Source: Entoloma clypeatum (Eukaryota > Basidiomycota > Agaricomycetes > Agaricales > Entolomataceae). Taken from it: a stretch of DNA of 64,000 nt. The notes under the pieces are model-generated. The model saw nothing but the letters and a program-made list of their open reading frames with translations. It made no database searches and was not told the DNA's origin. Position numbers and translations under genes: made by a program. The stretch is taken from positions 2,728,001 through 2,792,000 of the forward strand of contig OY751485.1 in NCBI GenBank assembly GCA_963565915.1. Direction: 5' to 3'. Of this stretch, positions 62,743 through 64,000 are shown piece by piece. How positions within the stretch are numbered: position 1 is the stretch's first letter; each line of letters begins with the position of its first letter.

Positions 62743-64000
62743 ATGGGCACTGTTATGTTGTTGACCCTTTCTATTGGTATCATCTGGGGGCTCCAGAAAT
62801 TTCTAGGTTATTGGAAGGCAGTCAAGGCTATTCAGTTCGTTATGCATTCTTCGTTCTGCCTGGCTCAGTCTCATTTCAATAGGAATCATCCTGGGTATCG
62901 GACGCTGCTGTGCCAACGAAGTGTAATCGCCAATCTCATCTCTGCCATTCCGGGCATTGCTCCTGGAAGAAACCACCTATTCCTCAGTAAACACCGAAGT
63001 ACTCGAACTTTCTCTCCAGTATATCATAAACTGAAGCAAGCACTAGCATTCGATTATTTCGGATGGGATATCATCTCCTTGGTGACTATAACCCGTCGTT
63101 ACCAGCACACATTCACTCATCTACCATAATAGATATCTATCTGGCCACAATCTACCATGTTATCTATCGCAGATGCCACAGCAATCAAGGTTTGCTGATA
63201 CCCTCCGTACAAGTATGTATGTACCCGAATATGGATATACTGAGCCGCCGGTTACAGGAAGTTTCAATGTCGCGCTCCCGTTTTCCAAAACCCGTCGAGC
63301 AGTATACTGTTCTATCTTTCTTCGGTCGGAATATAGTGGCTTCAGAAGGGGAAGAGTGGAAGAAGTACAGAAAAATTTCCGCCCCGGCGTTTTCTGATGT
63401 ATGTCCTTTTCTTGATTCTATGCACGACACCTCCGAATGTCCCTCCAGAGAAACAATAAAATGGTTTGGACTGAGACTGCCAAAATCATGGAGTCTCTAT
63501 TCAAGGACATCTGGGAAAATAAAGCAGTAATCTCCGTGGATCATTGCGTCGACTTGACACTACCAGTGAGAAAGACAACGCTGTGAACTTTTGTCTGACG
63601 TACAAATTTGTTGACCTCTGCCTTTAGATTGCGCTGTTTGTCATCGGGGCCGCAGGTTCGATACAAATTTCCGTATCCTGAGGACGCCAACCTAAGTGAC
63701 ACCTTTAGGCTTTGGACGTAAGATATCTTGGAAAGACGAGGAGATGGTACCCCCGGGTCATCAAATAACGTTCAAAACCGCCCTTCATATAGTCACGACT
63801 GACGTCTTCCTCAAATTGATTGTACCTGACATCGCATTCAGTCTCACGAAGAGACTGCGAGATGTAACGCTCGCCTTTGACGAGCTGGAGGTGCTGTTCT
63901 GTTTTTATCATGTTGTTCGATACTAATTCAGTAAGATAGCGATATATGAAGGAAATGATCGAAGAACGACAAGGTTCATCGAAGCAAGAACAACACGACC
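62743..64000 (+). CDS. Cytochrome P450, 5' part (runs off the window)
   Basis: Exons by splice signals and frame: 62743-62834, 62883-62998, 63047 to about 63080, an unclear stretch, up to 63189, 63258-63398, 63449-63565, 63628-63655, 63709-63890 and 63940 onward. Introns are 48-68 nt with GT-AG ends; the last has TACTAAT. The protein starts with a membrane anchor (residues 3-20, TVMLLTLSIGIIWGLQKFL), then HPGYRTLL, IPGIAPGRNHLFLSKH, FGWDIISL, FPKPVEQYTVLSFFGRNIVA, EGEEWKKYRKISAPAFSD (the P450 C-helix W-x3-R), FVIGAAGFGRKISW and PPGHQ. The heme-Cys region is beyond the window. Between 63080 and 63172 the frame shifts and the expected donor after YLA is missing, so the copy may be damaged. CYP family not assigned. 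Confidence 0.75.

Overview
This window is a stretch of filamentous-fungal, most likely agaricomycete (basidiomycete), nuclear DNA. The evidence is the 48-68 nt GT-AG introns in the one host gene that reads well (a cytochrome P450 running off the right edge), an F-box-type gene relic, and the mix of Ty1/copia, chromodomain Ty3/gypsy, Helitron, LINE and hAT-like elements. At least four fifths of the window is transposable elements stacked inside each other. Element names used here (CopA, CopB, GypA, GypB, TRG, M1-M3) are my own labels; no database was searched.

Layout, nest 1 (987-23438). A host F-box-like gene on the minus strand is cut in two. The cut holds an M2-type hAT-like MITE (1764-2482 plus 22892-23185). 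In that MITE sits a copia element, CopA (2483-22891, minus strand, TSD ATACA). In CopA gag sits a gypsy copy, GypA-1 (TSD TTAAG), and in GypA-1 sits an almost complete copia, CopB (13664-21284, TSD CCAAG). CopB in turn carries a damaged LTR of the TRG element. CopA also holds a MITE (5587-5890), a solo LTR of its own family (8508-8883) and a solo GypA LTR (22122-22528). The CopA gag N-terminus and the GypA-1 3' end lie in reversed orientation, which implies an inversion of about 8.9 kb with a deletion at its edge.

Middle (23463-31081). Unassigned DNA with weak gene relics, a MITE end with a tRNA-like box pair, an inverted-repeat element, a 5'-truncated LINE with a poly-A tail and a 15-16 bp TSD, and a decayed autonomous Helitron (Rep plus PIF1-type helicase).

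Nest 2 (31082-58358). A third gypsy copy, GypA-3, is the landing pad. It is split by two MITEs with perfect 8-bp TSDs, by TRG (34934-43001) and by GypB (43405-57163, TSD GGAAG). GypB itself contains the near-complete GypA-2 (45542-52192, TSD TTATT). TRG is an LTR element with twin 1070-bp LTRs, a tRNA-type primer site, a polypurine tract and an intact 617-codon Gag, but no polymerase. Its 3.7-kb 3' half is non-coding and made of diverged modules.

Right end (58359-64000). Unassigned DNA, a second M1 MITE, an old CpG-depleted solo GypB LTR, a TA-flanked inverted-repeat element, and the 5' part of a P450 gene.

The most interesting items are: (i) an antisense gene with one intron inside GypB (44063-45022, plus strand) whose splicing assembles a Cys6 motif of Zn2Cys6 spacing; (ii) TRG as a Gag-only LTR element; (iii) an open frame in CopB that starts inside the LTR, runs through the leader before gag, and encodes hydrophobic segments followed by Cys pairs. 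Most inactivating changes I could read (YxDD to YxND, CGA to TGA) are CpG transitions, which suggests methylation-linked decay.
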